From Clostridium cibarium (GTDB taxonomy: Bacteria; Bacillota; Clostridia; Clostridiales; Clostridiaceae), in contig NZ_JACSRA010000020.1 of NCBI RefSeq assembly GCF_014836335.1, forward strand, positions 1 through 64,000: a stretch of 64,000 nucleotides of DNA, written 5' to 3'. The notes under the pieces were generated by a model. That model was not told the origin of the DNA. It made no database searches and saw nothing but the letters and a program-made list of their open reading frames with translations. Below are positions 1-7,904 of this stretch, one piece after another (the stretch's first letter is position 1; the number at the start of each line of letters is the position of its first letter). Made by a program: the position numbers and the translations under genes.

Positions 1-74
1 ACAGGAAAGTTAAGCTCTACAGCGCTGATGGTACTGCATGGGAGACTGTGTGGGAGAGTAAGACGTTGCCAGGT
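1..74 (+). rRNA. rrf: 5S rRNA, 3' part (5' end outside window)
   Basis: The first ~74 bases match the second half of clostridial 5S rRNA, including the conserved GATGGTACTGCATGGGAGAC-type stretch and the closing GACGTTGCCAGGT. The gene therefore starts left of the window and the window begins at the end of an rRNA operon. A Rho-independent terminator follows within 10 bases. Recognition is by memory of the conserved sequence, not by alignment. Confidence 0.92.
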
Positions 75-81
75 AATTGAG

Positions 82-111
82 AAAAGGATAGTGAAAACTA
101 TCCTTTTTTTG
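82..111 (+). terminator. Rho-independent terminator of the rRNA operon
   Basis: An AAGGATAGT / ACTATCCTT stem with a GAAA-type loop runs directly into seven or more T residues. It lies just after the 5S 3' end. Confidence 0.9.
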
Positions 112-239
112 TTATATAAATATTTAACTATCATTGATTTGTTTAGCTTTATATTATGTTATATATTGACTATTTCTGTAATTAGATATTTGTAATTTAT
201 GTATCCTAATAGAATGTAATATAATATATAAATTTCAAT

Positions 240-293
240 CACATAAAGTTCACATAATTATTCCATAATATTGCAACAATTCATAGCTATAAT
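240..293 (+). promoter_or_regulatory. Promoter with upstream TTCACA element, copy 1
   Basis: A perfect TATAAT (288-293) is preceded at exactly 39 bases (start to start) by AAAGTTCACATA, and has CAACAATTCAT directly upstream. No good -35 box sits at 17 bases, which suggests an activator-dependent promoter. The same arrangement with the same spacing recurs at 2231-2282 before the next transcription unit. TTCACA, TTCCATA and TTCATA-like units recur every 9-12 bases, reminiscent of direct-repeat sites of OmpR/PhoB-type regulators; that reading is inference. Confidence 0.65.
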
Positions 294-351
294 GAGGTAT
301 GAATTGTAAGTGCATTATAATTAATATTTAAATAAAATGGAGGAATAGAAG

Positions 352-2139
352 ATGTTTTTTAAAAAGCACATTTTGAAGATAAGCTTAGTTTTTCTACTAA
401 TATCCTCGGGAATTTTTTGTGGATATACAATATGGAATCATAGTAATAGTCAAAGTGTAATCGAAACTCAAATGGGTGAAAGAAATATGCCAAATGGTAT
501 GGAAAAATCGGATTCAAGTGATTCTAAGGAGATGGATCGAGGACAGACTCCACCATCAATGGGTGAAGGTGAAATTTCAAGTGAAGGACAAGCTCCATCT
601 GCAATAGATGGACAAAAGCAAGGATTAAACGATTCAAGTAGTGAAGATCAAGGTCAAGAAACACCATCATTTGGACAGGATGAAGGAAATCAAATGCCAA
701 ATGGAGGAGGTGATGGAAATAAGCCACCACAAGGGCAAGATCAAGAATCAAACTCTAATGGTGGGTCAAAAATTAAAAATTTCATGCAGCAACGTTCAGG
801 AGGTAAAAATGATAATTCTGGTTATGGTGCATCACTTGTAATATACTCAATAATATTTTTTGGCTTAGCTATAGGTGCTTATTTTATTATGAAATATAAA
901 AAGATAAAGGTAGATCCTAAAAATCAAAAGTTAATAATTTTTACTGTTTTAGGTGTTGGGTTGTTCTTAAGGATTGCTTTAGGAGTATTAGTAGAAGGCT
1001 ATACAACTGATCTTAACTTCTTTAAAACTTGGGCAACTAAAGCAGCAAATAGTTTGTCAGAATTTTATTCAGGATCTAGAGCAGCAGATTACCCACCATT
1101 TTTTATTTATATTTTATGCTTTATAGGAAAGCTTACAAGTATTTCGAGTTTAAGTGGATATAGTACATTATTAATTAAAATTCCATCAATACTAGCAGAT
1201 ATAGTAACAGCATATATCATTTATAAATTAGCTAAGAAATATATATCTTCAGAGATGAGTACATTGCTTGCAGTATTTTATATATTTAATCCAGCTGTAT
1301 TTATTAATTCAGCATTATGGGGGCAAGTAGATTCTTTCTTTACAATGATTATAATAATTGCAGTGTATTTAATGTCAGAGAATAAAATAATATTATCTAC
1401 TGTAATATTTACTGTCGGTGTACTTATGAAGCCGCAAGGGATTATATATCTTCCGATACTTTTCTTTGAAATAGTAAGGAGAAAAGATTTTAAGTTGTTA
1501 TTAAAAATGGCAGCAGTAGCTATTGTTACCGCACTAATTATTATAATTCCATTTTCAATTAATCAAAGCCCATTATGGATTTTTAATTTATACTCAAATA
1601 CAATATCAGAGTATCCATATGCATCTGTTAATGGATTTAACTTCTTTAGTTTAATTGGAGCTAATTATATAAAAAATAAATCAACATTGTTTATATTTAG
1701 TTATCATACTTATGGAATGTTATTTATAGTTCTTGTAACTTTATTTTCTTGGTATATCTATGCGAAAGGAAATGCTATTAAGTTTGCTCCATTAGCAGCA
1801 TTAATTCAAATTGCAGGAGTATTCACTTTTTCAGTGGGAATGCATGAAAGATATTTATTCCCAGCTGCAGCTTTAGCTGTATTAGCTTATATATATCAAA
1901 AAGATAAGAGATTTTTACTTTTAGCTGTTGGATTTAGCATTACAATATTTATAAATACTTATGAAATTTTATGTGGAAATTCATTTTTGATGAATGGATT
2001 GACTTATGGACTTACACTTATAATGGCATCACTTTTAAATGTATTGTTATTTGGTTATCTTGCTAAGATAGGATGGAATTTAGTGCATAATTCATCGCAG
2101 CTAGAGGATAATGTAAAGGACACAATTAACAAAGTGTAG
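352..2139 (+). CDS. GT-C fold membrane glycosyltransferase with Gln/Gly/Pro-rich extracytoplasmic segment
   Basis: Predicted multi-spanning sugar transferase of 595 residues that would use a polyprenyl-phosphate sugar on the outer membrane face. One membrane segment at about 9-29 is followed by a long low-complexity stretch (about 33-148) rich in G, Q, P, M, N, S and acidic residues, then about ten hydrophobic segments. Motifs typical of bacterial GT-C enzymes are visible: an acidic residue in the first loop (TDLNFFKTW, near 220), ALWGQVDSFF, MKPQG and HERYLFPA near 500. It is monocistronic: its own promoter lies upstream and a terminator downstream. Start chosen at ATG 352 after GGAGG. Donor and acceptor are not known. 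The low-complexity segment resembles the one in the GT39 protein at 3751-5931. Confidence 0.8.
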   Translation: MFFKKHILKISLVFLLISSGIFCGYTIWNHSNSQSVIETQMGERNMPNGMEKSDSSDSKEMDRGQTPPSMGEGEISSEGQAPSAIDGQKQGLNDSSSEDQGQETPSFGQDEGNQMPNGGGDGNKPPQGQDQESNSNGGSKIKNFMQQRSGGKNDNSGYGASLVIYSIIFFGLAIGAYFIMKYKKIKVDPKNQKLIIFTVLGVGLFLRIALGVLVEGYTTDLNFFKTWATKAANSLSEFYSGSRAADYPPFFIYILCFIGKLTSISSLSGYSTLLIKIPSILADIVTAYIIYKLAKKYISSEMSTLLAVFYIFNPAVFINSALWGQVDSFFTMIIIIAVYLMSENKIILSTVIFTVGVLMKPQGIIYLPILFFEIVRRKDFKLLLKMAAVAIVTALIIIIPFSINQSPLWIFNLYSNTISEYPYASVNGFNFFSLIGANYIKNKSTLFIFSYHTYGMLFIVLVTLFSWYIYAKGNAIKFAPLAALIQIAGVFTFSVGMHERYLFPAAALAVLAYIYQKDKRFLLLAVGFSITIFINTYEILCGNSFLMNGLTYGLTLIMASLLNVLLFGYLAKIGWNLVHNSSQLEDNVKDTINKV

Positions 2140-2176
2140 TTTTGAAGTTAAAAAATGAATAATTAGAGTAGTGGAA

Positions 2177-2220
2177 AATTGAGAATTTAGGCATGAGAAA
2201 TGCTATATTCTCAATTTTTT
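2177..2220 (+). terminator. Rho-independent terminator after GT-C gene
   Basis: AATTGAGAAT pairs with ATTCTCAATT, with further GCAT/ATGC pairing inside, and ends in a T run. Confidence 0.85.
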
Positions 2221-2230
2221 ATTATTATCA

Positions 2231-2282
2231 CACAAAGTTCACATATTCTTTTGATATTAGTACAACAATTCATCTCTATAAT
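2231..2282 (+). promoter_or_regulatory. Promoter with upstream TTCACA element, copy 2
   Basis: Near duplicate of the element at 240-293: CACAAAGTTCACATA, then CAACAATTCAT, then CTATAAT, with 39 bases from TTCACA to TATAAT in both copies. It drives the GT2-gtrA-GT39-galU unit. The surrounding sequence differs, so the match is not a long duplication. Confidence 0.65.
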
Positions 2283-2354
2283 TAACACCATAGAGATACA
2301 AGTTAGTTAGACGAATTTGTATAAAAATATAATCAATGAATGGAGTAATAGAAA

Positions 2355-3323
2355 ATGAAGAAGGAAATTATTTATTCTGTTATAGTCCCTTTATTTAACG
2401 AGGAACTTGTAATTAGAGAAAGTTACAGAAGATTAAAGGAAGTTATGGAATCAACTAAAGAAGTTTATGAAATTATATTTGTAAATGACGGAAGTATAGA
2501 CAAGACAGAAAAAATAGTTGAAGAAATTTGTGAACTGGATAGTAGCATTGAGCTTGTTAATTTCTCAAGAAACTTTGGACATCAGGCTGCAATAACAGCA
2601 GGAATGGATATATCAAAAGGAAAAGCTGTTATTGTAATAGATGCAGATCTTCAAGATCCACCAGAAGTTATGCTAGAGATGATTAAAAAGTGGAAAGAAG
2701 GATACGACGTAGTATACGGCAAAAGAGCTAAAAGAGAAGGCGAAACATTCTTTAAAAAATTTACAGCAAAGACTTATTATAGACTTTTAAAAAGTATGAC
2801 AACAGTTGATATACCAGTTGACACTGGAGATTTTAGACTTATTGATAGAAGAGTATGTGATGCTTTAATATCTTTGCCAGAAAAAAATAGATTTGTAAGA
2901 GGACTTGTTAGCTGGCTTGGATTTAATCAAACTTCAGTAGAATTTGTAAGACAGGAAAGATTTGCAGGAGAAACAAAATACCCTTTAAAAAAAATGTTAA
3001 AACTAGCTTTTGATGGAGTAACATCATTTTCATTTAAACCGCTTATGATAGCAAACTATATTGGAGGTTTGTCGTTATTTATAGGATTTGTTTCATTTAT
3101 TGGTGTAATCATAAATGATATAGTTAAGAACCTTAACATATTGAATTTAGGTTTTGTTTTATCAATTAACCTTATTATGTTTGGGTTGATATTCGTATTT
3201 ATAGGAGTTATGGGACAATACATTGGCAGAATTTTTGATGAAAGTAAAAACAGACCTTTATATATAGTAGATAATATTGTAAATAAAAAGGAGGTTAACA
3301 AAGCTTATGAAATTAGAAGCTGA
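2355..3323 (+). CDS. GT2 polyprenyl-phosphate sugar transferase (YkcC/GtrB/CsbB-like)
   Basis: Predicted to load a sugar from a nucleotide donor onto undecaprenyl phosphate at the inner face of the membrane. The 322-residue protein has an N-terminal GT-A domain with VNDGS near 45 and DADLQDPPE near 96 (acidic donor/metal site). The ETKYPLKKM motif near 205 is typical of this subfamily, and two C-terminal membrane segments lie at about 230-295. Length fits the family. It is the first gene of an operon and overlaps the following gtrA-like gene by 17 bases. The donor could be UDP-glucose, because galU lies in the same operon; that is inference. Confidence 0.92.
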   Translation: MKKEIIYSVIVPLFNEELVIRESYRRLKEVMESTKEVYEIIFVNDGSIDKTEKIVEEICELDSSIELVNFSRNFGHQAAITAGMDISKGKAVIVIDADLQDPPEVMLEMIKKWKEGYDVVYGKRAKREGETFFKKFTAKTYYRLLKSMTTVDIPVDTGDFRLIDRRVCDALISLPEKNRFVRGLVSWLGFNQTSVEFVRQERFAGETKYPLKKMLKLAFDGVTSFSFKPLMIANYIGGLSLFIGFVSFIGVIINDIVKNLNILNLGFVLSINLIMFGLIFVFIGVMGQYIGRIFDESKNRPLYIVDNIVNKKEVNKAYEIRS

Positions 3324-3726
3324 TGATATAAAGCATTTATTTCACGGAAAACTTAAACATGTAAGCAAATTTTCACTTGTAGGAATAACTAATACTTTAA
3401 TAGATTTTTTGGTATTTATAGTTTCTAATGAGTTACTTGGAGTAAATTATATTTTAAGTCAAGTACTTGGATATAGTTTTGGTGTTATTAATAGTTTTAT
3501 CTTAAATAAAAAATGGACATTTGATGATCAAAGGTCCAGTAAAAAAACAGTTCATGAGCTTGTACAGTTTACTGTAGTTAATTTAGTTTCATTAATAATA
3601 ACTATGGTAGCCATGAAGCTTTTAGTAACAAATTTAAATTTAAATCTGTATATTTCAAAGGTATTAGTAACATGTATAGCTCAAGTAACAAATTTTTGCG
3701 GATATAAATTATGGGTATTTAGCTAG
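3307..3726 (+). CDS. GtrA family membrane protein
   Basis: Small (139-residue) four-helix membrane protein of the GtrA family, proposed in the literature to flip or assist flipping of polyprenyl-phosphate sugars. A soluble N-terminal tail of ~20 residues is followed by four hydrophobic segments, with the conserved NFxxxKxWVF-type C-terminus (NFCGYKLWVFS). The start ATG lies inside the end of the GT2 gene and is preceded by GGAGG at 3290-3294. This tight coupling of GT2, GtrA and a GT39 enzyme is the classical three-component glycosylation module. Confidence 0.9.
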   Translation: MKLEADDIKHLFHGKLKHVSKFSLVGITNTLIDFLVFIVSNELLGVNYILSQVLGYSFGVINSFILNKKWTFDDQRSSKKTVHELVQFTVVNLVSLIITMVAMKLLVTNLNLNLYISKVLVTCIAQVTNFCGYKLWVFS

Positions 3727-3750
3727 AAGGTATAACGGGAGGAAATAATA

Positions 3751-5931
3751 ATGGAAAAATTAAAGAATTTTAAACTAACGAAAGAAAAGATAATGCTAGG
3801 ATTAATTTTAATATTATCTTGCATTTTAAATTTTACAAACTTAAGTATAGATGGATATGCTAATGAGTACTATGCTGCTGGGGTAAAGAGCATGACAACA
3901 AGTTTAAAAAACTTTTTCTTTGTAGCATTTGACCCAACAGGTTTTGTAACTATTGATAAGCCGCCTCTAGGGTTTATGATACAAGCTATTTCAGCTAAGA
4001 TATTTGGATATAGTGGATGGAGTATAATTTTTCCACAAGCGCTTGCAGGAGTAATTTCAGTTGGTGTTATATATTACTTAGTTAAGAGATCATTCGGAAC
4101 AGCAGCAGGTTTAATTTCAGCCTTAGCTCTTGCAGTAACACCAGTTTTTGTAGCAGTAAGCAGAAATAATACTTGTGATAATTTACTTGTTTTAGCATTA
4201 TTATTAGCTTGTGTAGCTTTAACTAAAGCTGCTGAAAAAGGAAAACTATCATATCTTTTAATGAGTTTAGCTATTGTTGGTATTGGGTTTAATATAAAAA
4301 TGCTTCAAGCATATATGGTAGTACCAGCTATATATTTAACATATTTAATCTCAAGAACAGTTTCAGTTAAAAAAAGAATTGTACATTTAATTTTATCAAC
4401 AGTTGTTTTAGTAGTGGTATCTTTTTCTTGGGCTTTTGTTGTAGATTTAGTACCAACTTCAAGCAGACCTTATGTAGGAAGTAGTACTAATAATACTGAA
4501 ATGGAACTTATTATTGGACATAATGGATTGGAAAGATTAGGACTTAGTGGATCTTCATCTGGTGGACCTAGTGGAGGTGGTGGAGAAATGCAACCTCCTG
4601 GGCAAGACGGAAGTAATAGTGAAATGATGCAAAACCAAGGTAGTAATGGTAATATGGGAGAAATTCAAATACCGCCAGATCAAGATGGAGATATGCAAAC
4701 ACCACCAGACGAAAGTGGAGAAAATAGTCAAATGCAAGGTGGTCCAGGAGGTCAATTTAGAGGATCACAAGGCGAAGATGGAAAAGGATCTAGAGAAGGT
4801 GGACCAGGTGGTCAAGGTGGTAGTGGACAAATGGGAGGACAGGATACACCAGCGAGCTTAACAAGACTTTTCTCAAATAATAGTTTATCTGATCAAATAA
4901 TTTGGTTATTCCCAATAGCATTTATCGGATTTATAGCAGCAGCGATACAAGAAAAATTAAAGTTTCCAATAGACAATAGAAGAAAGCAAGCATTAGTATT
5001 ATGGTTTGCATGGCTTTTGCCTGAATTTATATACTTCAGTTTTACGACTGGATTATTCCACCCGTATTATTTAACAATGCTTTCAGCACCAATAGCAGCA
5101 TTATTTGGAATTGGAACAGTATCTATGTGGAATTTATATAAAGAAGGTGGCTGGAAATCATGGTTTTTACCAGGAGCTCTTGCAGTAAATGGAGGAGTTC
5201 AAGTACTATTACTTTCTTATTATTATAGTACAGTAAGCATTGCTAAGATACTTATGATAGCAGTTGCAGCATTAGGTTTTATATCTTCCATAGGACTTAC
5301 TATTTTAAACTTAATGAAGAAAGATACTATGAAATTTAAGAAGATATTAATAACTACAGCATTAATAGGCTTATTTATTTCACCAGCAGTATGCTCTGCT
5401 ACTGCTATTTTTAAAGAGATGGCAGGAAGTTTTCCATCAGCTGGATTGAGCTTAATGTCAAATAAAGGTCAAAAGGGACAGATGGGTGGAGCTTCACATG
5501 AATCAAGTGGTAGCACTTCGAAATTAATAGAATTCTTACAAAAAAATAAAACAAATGAAAAATATATCCTTGTAACTTCATCAACTAATGGTAGTGCTTC
5601 AGAGATAATTATAAAAACAGATGAATCAGTAATGGCGCTTGGTGGATTCTTTGGAACAGATAAGGTAATTACTTTAGATGAATTTAAGGAACTAGCTAAA
5701 AATGGTGAGATTAGATATGTAATGACAGGAGGCCAAGGAGGAAATTCAAGTGATATCATGAATTGGGTTCAAGAAGTTGGTACAAAGGTTGATAGTAGTG
5801 AATGGAGCGACTCAAATAAAGTCAGTAATGAATTAAAAGCTGAAGATGAGTCAAGTCAAAATAATCATAGATTTGGTGGAATGGAAGGAAGTCTTTATGA
5901 TTTAAAATCCTTTACTGATAGCCAAAACTAA
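3751..5931 (+). CDS. GT39/ArnT-like membrane glycosyltransferase (YkcB-like) with Gly/Gln-rich insert
   Basis: Predicted transferase moving a sugar from a lipid carrier to an extracytoplasmic acceptor; 726 residues. The N-terminal half shows the family's NEYYAAGVKS, DPTGFVTIDKPPLG and later hydrophobic helices. At about 266-368 a Gly/Gln/Met/Pro-rich low-complexity block interrupts the protein between membrane segments. Further helices follow, and then a soluble C-terminal domain from about 560 (YILVTSSTNGSAS, MALGGFFGTDK) typical of YkcB proteins. It lies 24 bases after gtrA, with its own RBS, and before galU. The acceptor is unknown; teichoic acid, surface glycan or protein are all possible. 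Confidence 0.88.
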   Translation: MEKLKNFKLTKEKIMLGLILILSCILNFTNLSIDGYANEYYAAGVKSMTTSLKNFFFVAFDPTGFVTIDKPPLGFMIQAISAKIFGYSGWSIIFPQALAGVISVGVIYYLVKRSFGTAAGLISALALAVTPVFVAVSRNNTCDNLLVLALLLACVALTKAAEKGKLSYLLMSLAIVGIGFNIKMLQAYMVVPAIYLTYLISRTVSVKKRIVHLILSTVVLVVVSFSWAFVVDLVPTSSRPYVGSSTNNTEMELIIGHNGLERLGLSGSSSGGPSGGGGEMQPPGQDGSNSEMMQNQGSNGNMGEIQIPPDQDGDMQTPPDESGENSQMQGGPGGQFRGSQGEDGKGSREGGPGGQGGSGQMGGQDTPASLTRLFSNNSLSDQIIWLFPIAFIGFIAAAIQEKLKFPIDNRRKQALVLWFAWLLPEFIYFSFTTGLFHPYYLTMLSAPIAALFGIGTVSMWNLYKEGGWKSWFLPGALAVNGGVQVLLLSYYYSTVSIAKILMIAVAALGFISSIGLTILNLMKKDTMKFKKILITTALIGLFISPAVCSATAIFKEMAGSFPSAGLSLMSNKGQKGQMGGASHESSGSTSKLIEFLQKNKTNEKYILVTSSTNGSASEIIIKTDESVMALGGFFGTDKVITLDEFKELAKNGEIRYVMTGGQGGNSSDIMNWVQEVGTKVDSSEWSDSNKVSNELKAEDESSQNNHRFGGMEGSLYDLKSFTDSQN

Positions 5932-5958
5932 AATGAATAGAAGAAGGGTTCTGAGAAT

Positions 5959-6819
5959 ATGAAAATAAGAAAAGCAATAATTCCAGCGGCTGGGTTTGGT
6001 ACAAGATTTTTACCAGCAACAAAGGCACAGCCTAAAGAGATGCTACCTATAGTTGATAAGCCAACAATTCAATATATAGTGGAGGAAGCTGTAGCTTCTG
6101 GAATAAAAGAGATATTAATAATAACAGGAAGAAATAAAAGAGCTATAGAAGATCATTTTGATAAATCAGTAGAACTTGAAGATGAGCTTGAAAATAATGA
6201 TAAAGAGGAACTGTTAAAACTAGTGCAAAATATAAGCAATTTAGTTGATATATATTATATACGCCAAAAAGAGCCGAGGGGTCTTGGTCATGCAGTAAGC
6301 CTTGCAAAAACATTTGTTGGAGATGAAGCTTTTGCAGTAATGTTAGGAGATGACATTGTAGATAGTAATGTTCCTTGTCTTAAGCAACTAATGAGCTCAT
6401 ATGATCAATATAAAACAACTATATTAGGAGTACAACCAATAGATATGGCAGACGTGGTTAAATATGGTATAATAGATGGTGTTAAAATTGAAGATGATGT
6501 TTATAAGGTTAAAGATATGATAGAAAAACCTAAAAAAGAAGAAGCACCAACTAATATAGCTGTTTTGGGAAGATATATAATAACACCTAGTATATTTGAT
6601 GTGCTTGAAAAAATTGAGCCTGGAAGAGGAGGAGAAATACAGTTAACTGATGCACTAAAGGAAATTGCTAAGAGAGAAGCTGTATATGCCTACTGTTTTA
6701 AAGGTAAAAGATATGATGTTGGAGATAAATTTGGATTTTTAGAAGCTAATATAGATTTTGCGTTAAAGAGAGAAGATTTAAGAGACAAGCTTACGTCGTA
6801 TATTTCAAGTATTAAATAG
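5959..6819 (+). CDS. galU: UTP-glucose-1-phosphate uridylyltransferase
   Basis: Makes UDP-glucose from UTP and glucose 1-phosphate in the cytoplasm. The 286-residue protein begins with the nucleotidyltransferase signature AAGFGTRFLPATKAQPKEM (residues ~10-28), followed by the family motifs MLGDD, EKPKKEEAP and GRGGEIQLTDA and a KRYDVGDK-type C-terminal loop. Length is normal for bacterial GalU. It lies 27 bases after the GT39 gene, so it probably supplies the donor for the upstream glycosyltransferases. Very likely correct; a related UDP-sugar pyrophosphorylase is the only alternative. Confidence 0.95.
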   Translation: MKIRKAIIPAAGFGTRFLPATKAQPKEMLPIVDKPTIQYIVEEAVASGIKEILIITGRNKRAIEDHFDKSVELEDELENNDKEELLKLVQNISNLVDIYYIRQKEPRGLGHAVSLAKTFVGDEAFAVMLGDDIVDSNVPCLKQLMSSYDQYKTTILGVQPIDMADVVKYGIIDGVKIEDDVYKVKDMIEKPKKEEAPTNIAVLGRYIITPSIFDVLEKIEPGRGGEIQLTDALKEIAKREAVYAYCFKGKRYDVGDKFGFLEANIDFALKREDLRDKLTSYISSIK

Positions 6820-6824
6820 ATTAT

Positions 6825-6866
6825 GGGGATATTCCTAAGGTTATTAGGGATGTCCTCTAATTTTTT
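6825..6866 (+). terminator. Terminator between galU and dedA
   Basis: A 14-pair stem with several G-T pairs (GGGGATATTCCTAA with TTAGGGATGTCCTC) closes a five-base loop and ends in TAATTTTTT. The following dedA gene is only 30 bases away, so read-through may be partial. Confidence 0.75.
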
Positions 6867-6896
6867 ATTAAATAATCACATGGAAGGAAGAAAAAA

Positions 6897-7556
6897 ATGA
6901 GTTTAATTGAAAATTTTATTGACGTAGTATTACATCTTGATAAATATTTAAGTGTAATAATACAAAACTATGGAATATGGACTTATGCTCTTATATTCAT
7001 AATAATATTTTGTGAAACTGGATTGGTTGTTACTCCATTTTTACCAGGAGATTCAATTTTATTTGCAACAGGAGCATTAGCGTCTATAGGAGATATGAAA
7101 TTAATAACATTATTTATAGTGTTCTTTTCAGCAGCTGTAATTGGAGATACAGTAAACTACTTTATAGGGCAAAAGATTGGAGTTAAAATTTTAGAAAAAG
7201 AAAATGTAAGATTTATAAATAAAGAATATCTTAAAAAAGCTCATGTATTTTATGAAAAGCATGGTTCAATGACTATTGTAGTAGGAAGATTTATACCTAT
7301 AATAAGAACTTTCGTACCTTTTATAGCTGGAATAGGGGAAATGAGTTATTCCAAATTTATTACTTATAACATATTTGGCGGATTTCTATGGGTTACTTTA
7401 TTTTTAGGTGGTGGATATTTATTTGGAAATCTACCAGTAATTAAAGAACACTTTTCATATGTATTAATTGCTATTATATTTATTTCGCTTATTCCTGGAG
7501 TTATTACATTTTTTAAGGAAAAGAAGAGTGGCAGAAAAGAAGCTGTAGATGAATAA
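6897..7556 (+). CDS. DedA family membrane protein (copy 1)
   Basis: Integral membrane protein of the DedA/VTT family, 219 residues. Members such as UptA are reported to return undecaprenyl phosphate to the inner face. The family signature is clear: FCETGLVVTPFLPGDS (about 40-55), GDTVNYFIGQKIG, and GRFIPIIRTFVPFIAGI in the re-entrant helix, followed by C-terminal helices. It follows the lipid-linked glycosylation operon, which fits carrier recycling. A close paralog lies at 21752-22399; both start with a similar FID..LHLD.YL amphipathic segment. Specific lipid substrate is inferred. Confidence 0.93.
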   Translation: MSLIENFIDVVLHLDKYLSVIIQNYGIWTYALIFIIIFCETGLVVTPFLPGDSILFATGALASIGDMKLITLFIVFFSAAVIGDTVNYFIGQKIGVKILEKENVRFINKEYLKKAHVFYEKHGSMTIVVGRFIPIIRTFVPFIAGIGEMSYSKFITYNIFGGFLWVTLFLGGGYLFGNLPVIKEHFSYVLIAIIFISLIPGVITFFKEKKSGRKEAVDE

Positions 7557-7582
7557 AATAAAATTATTTTTATTCATTCCAA

Positions 7583-7626
7583 AACCTAGAACAACACTTA
7601 TATTAGTATTGTTCTAGGTTATTTTA
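7583..7626 (+). terminator. Terminator after dedA copy 1
   Basis: A 16-pair stem (AACCTAGAACAACACT with AGTATTGTTCTAGGTT) is followed by a short T-rich tail. Confidence 0.8.
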
Positions 7627-7904
7627 GTTTGTAGATATTTGGAGAAAAACTTATAGATATAAATAAAAGAGAAATTTAATCAATAAGATACTATTTACCC
7701 AAAAAGAAAGGTTGTGGTTTTTAATGCTAATTTCGACAAAATAAGCGTTGTGTTTTGAAGAAAAAGATAATATAATTATAAAAGTATTAAAAAGGGTTTA
7801 CTTGTTGAATATTAGATATTCAACTCGAAATTGATATCAAGTATAGATTGACACTAAAGATGATTAAGTATCTTGATATACTAGTTTAAATGAAGGAGTA
7901 GATT
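7627..7904. other. Intergenic region upstream of the chemoreceptor; one Spo0A-box-like site
   Basis: AT-rich 278 bases without a supportable gene. TTCGACA at 7732-7738 is a Spo0A box core (TGTCGAA) on the minus strand. The segment 7831-7880 holds a loose inverted repeat around GATATCAAG / CTTGATATA just before the gene start. I see no riboswitch consensus. Confidence 0.4.

Noticed and set aside
4550..4860. GGTGGA-rich stretch looking like a DNA repeat or CRISPR-like array
   Set aside because: It is in frame inside the GT39 gene, has no constant repeat unit or spacer length, and encodes a Gly/Gln-rich segment.
7627..7904. Cyclic-di-GMP riboswitch or sigma-D promoter before the chemoreceptor
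   Set aside because: The GEMM consensus is absent, and the best TAAA/GATA pair has wrong spacing for a sigma-D promoter.
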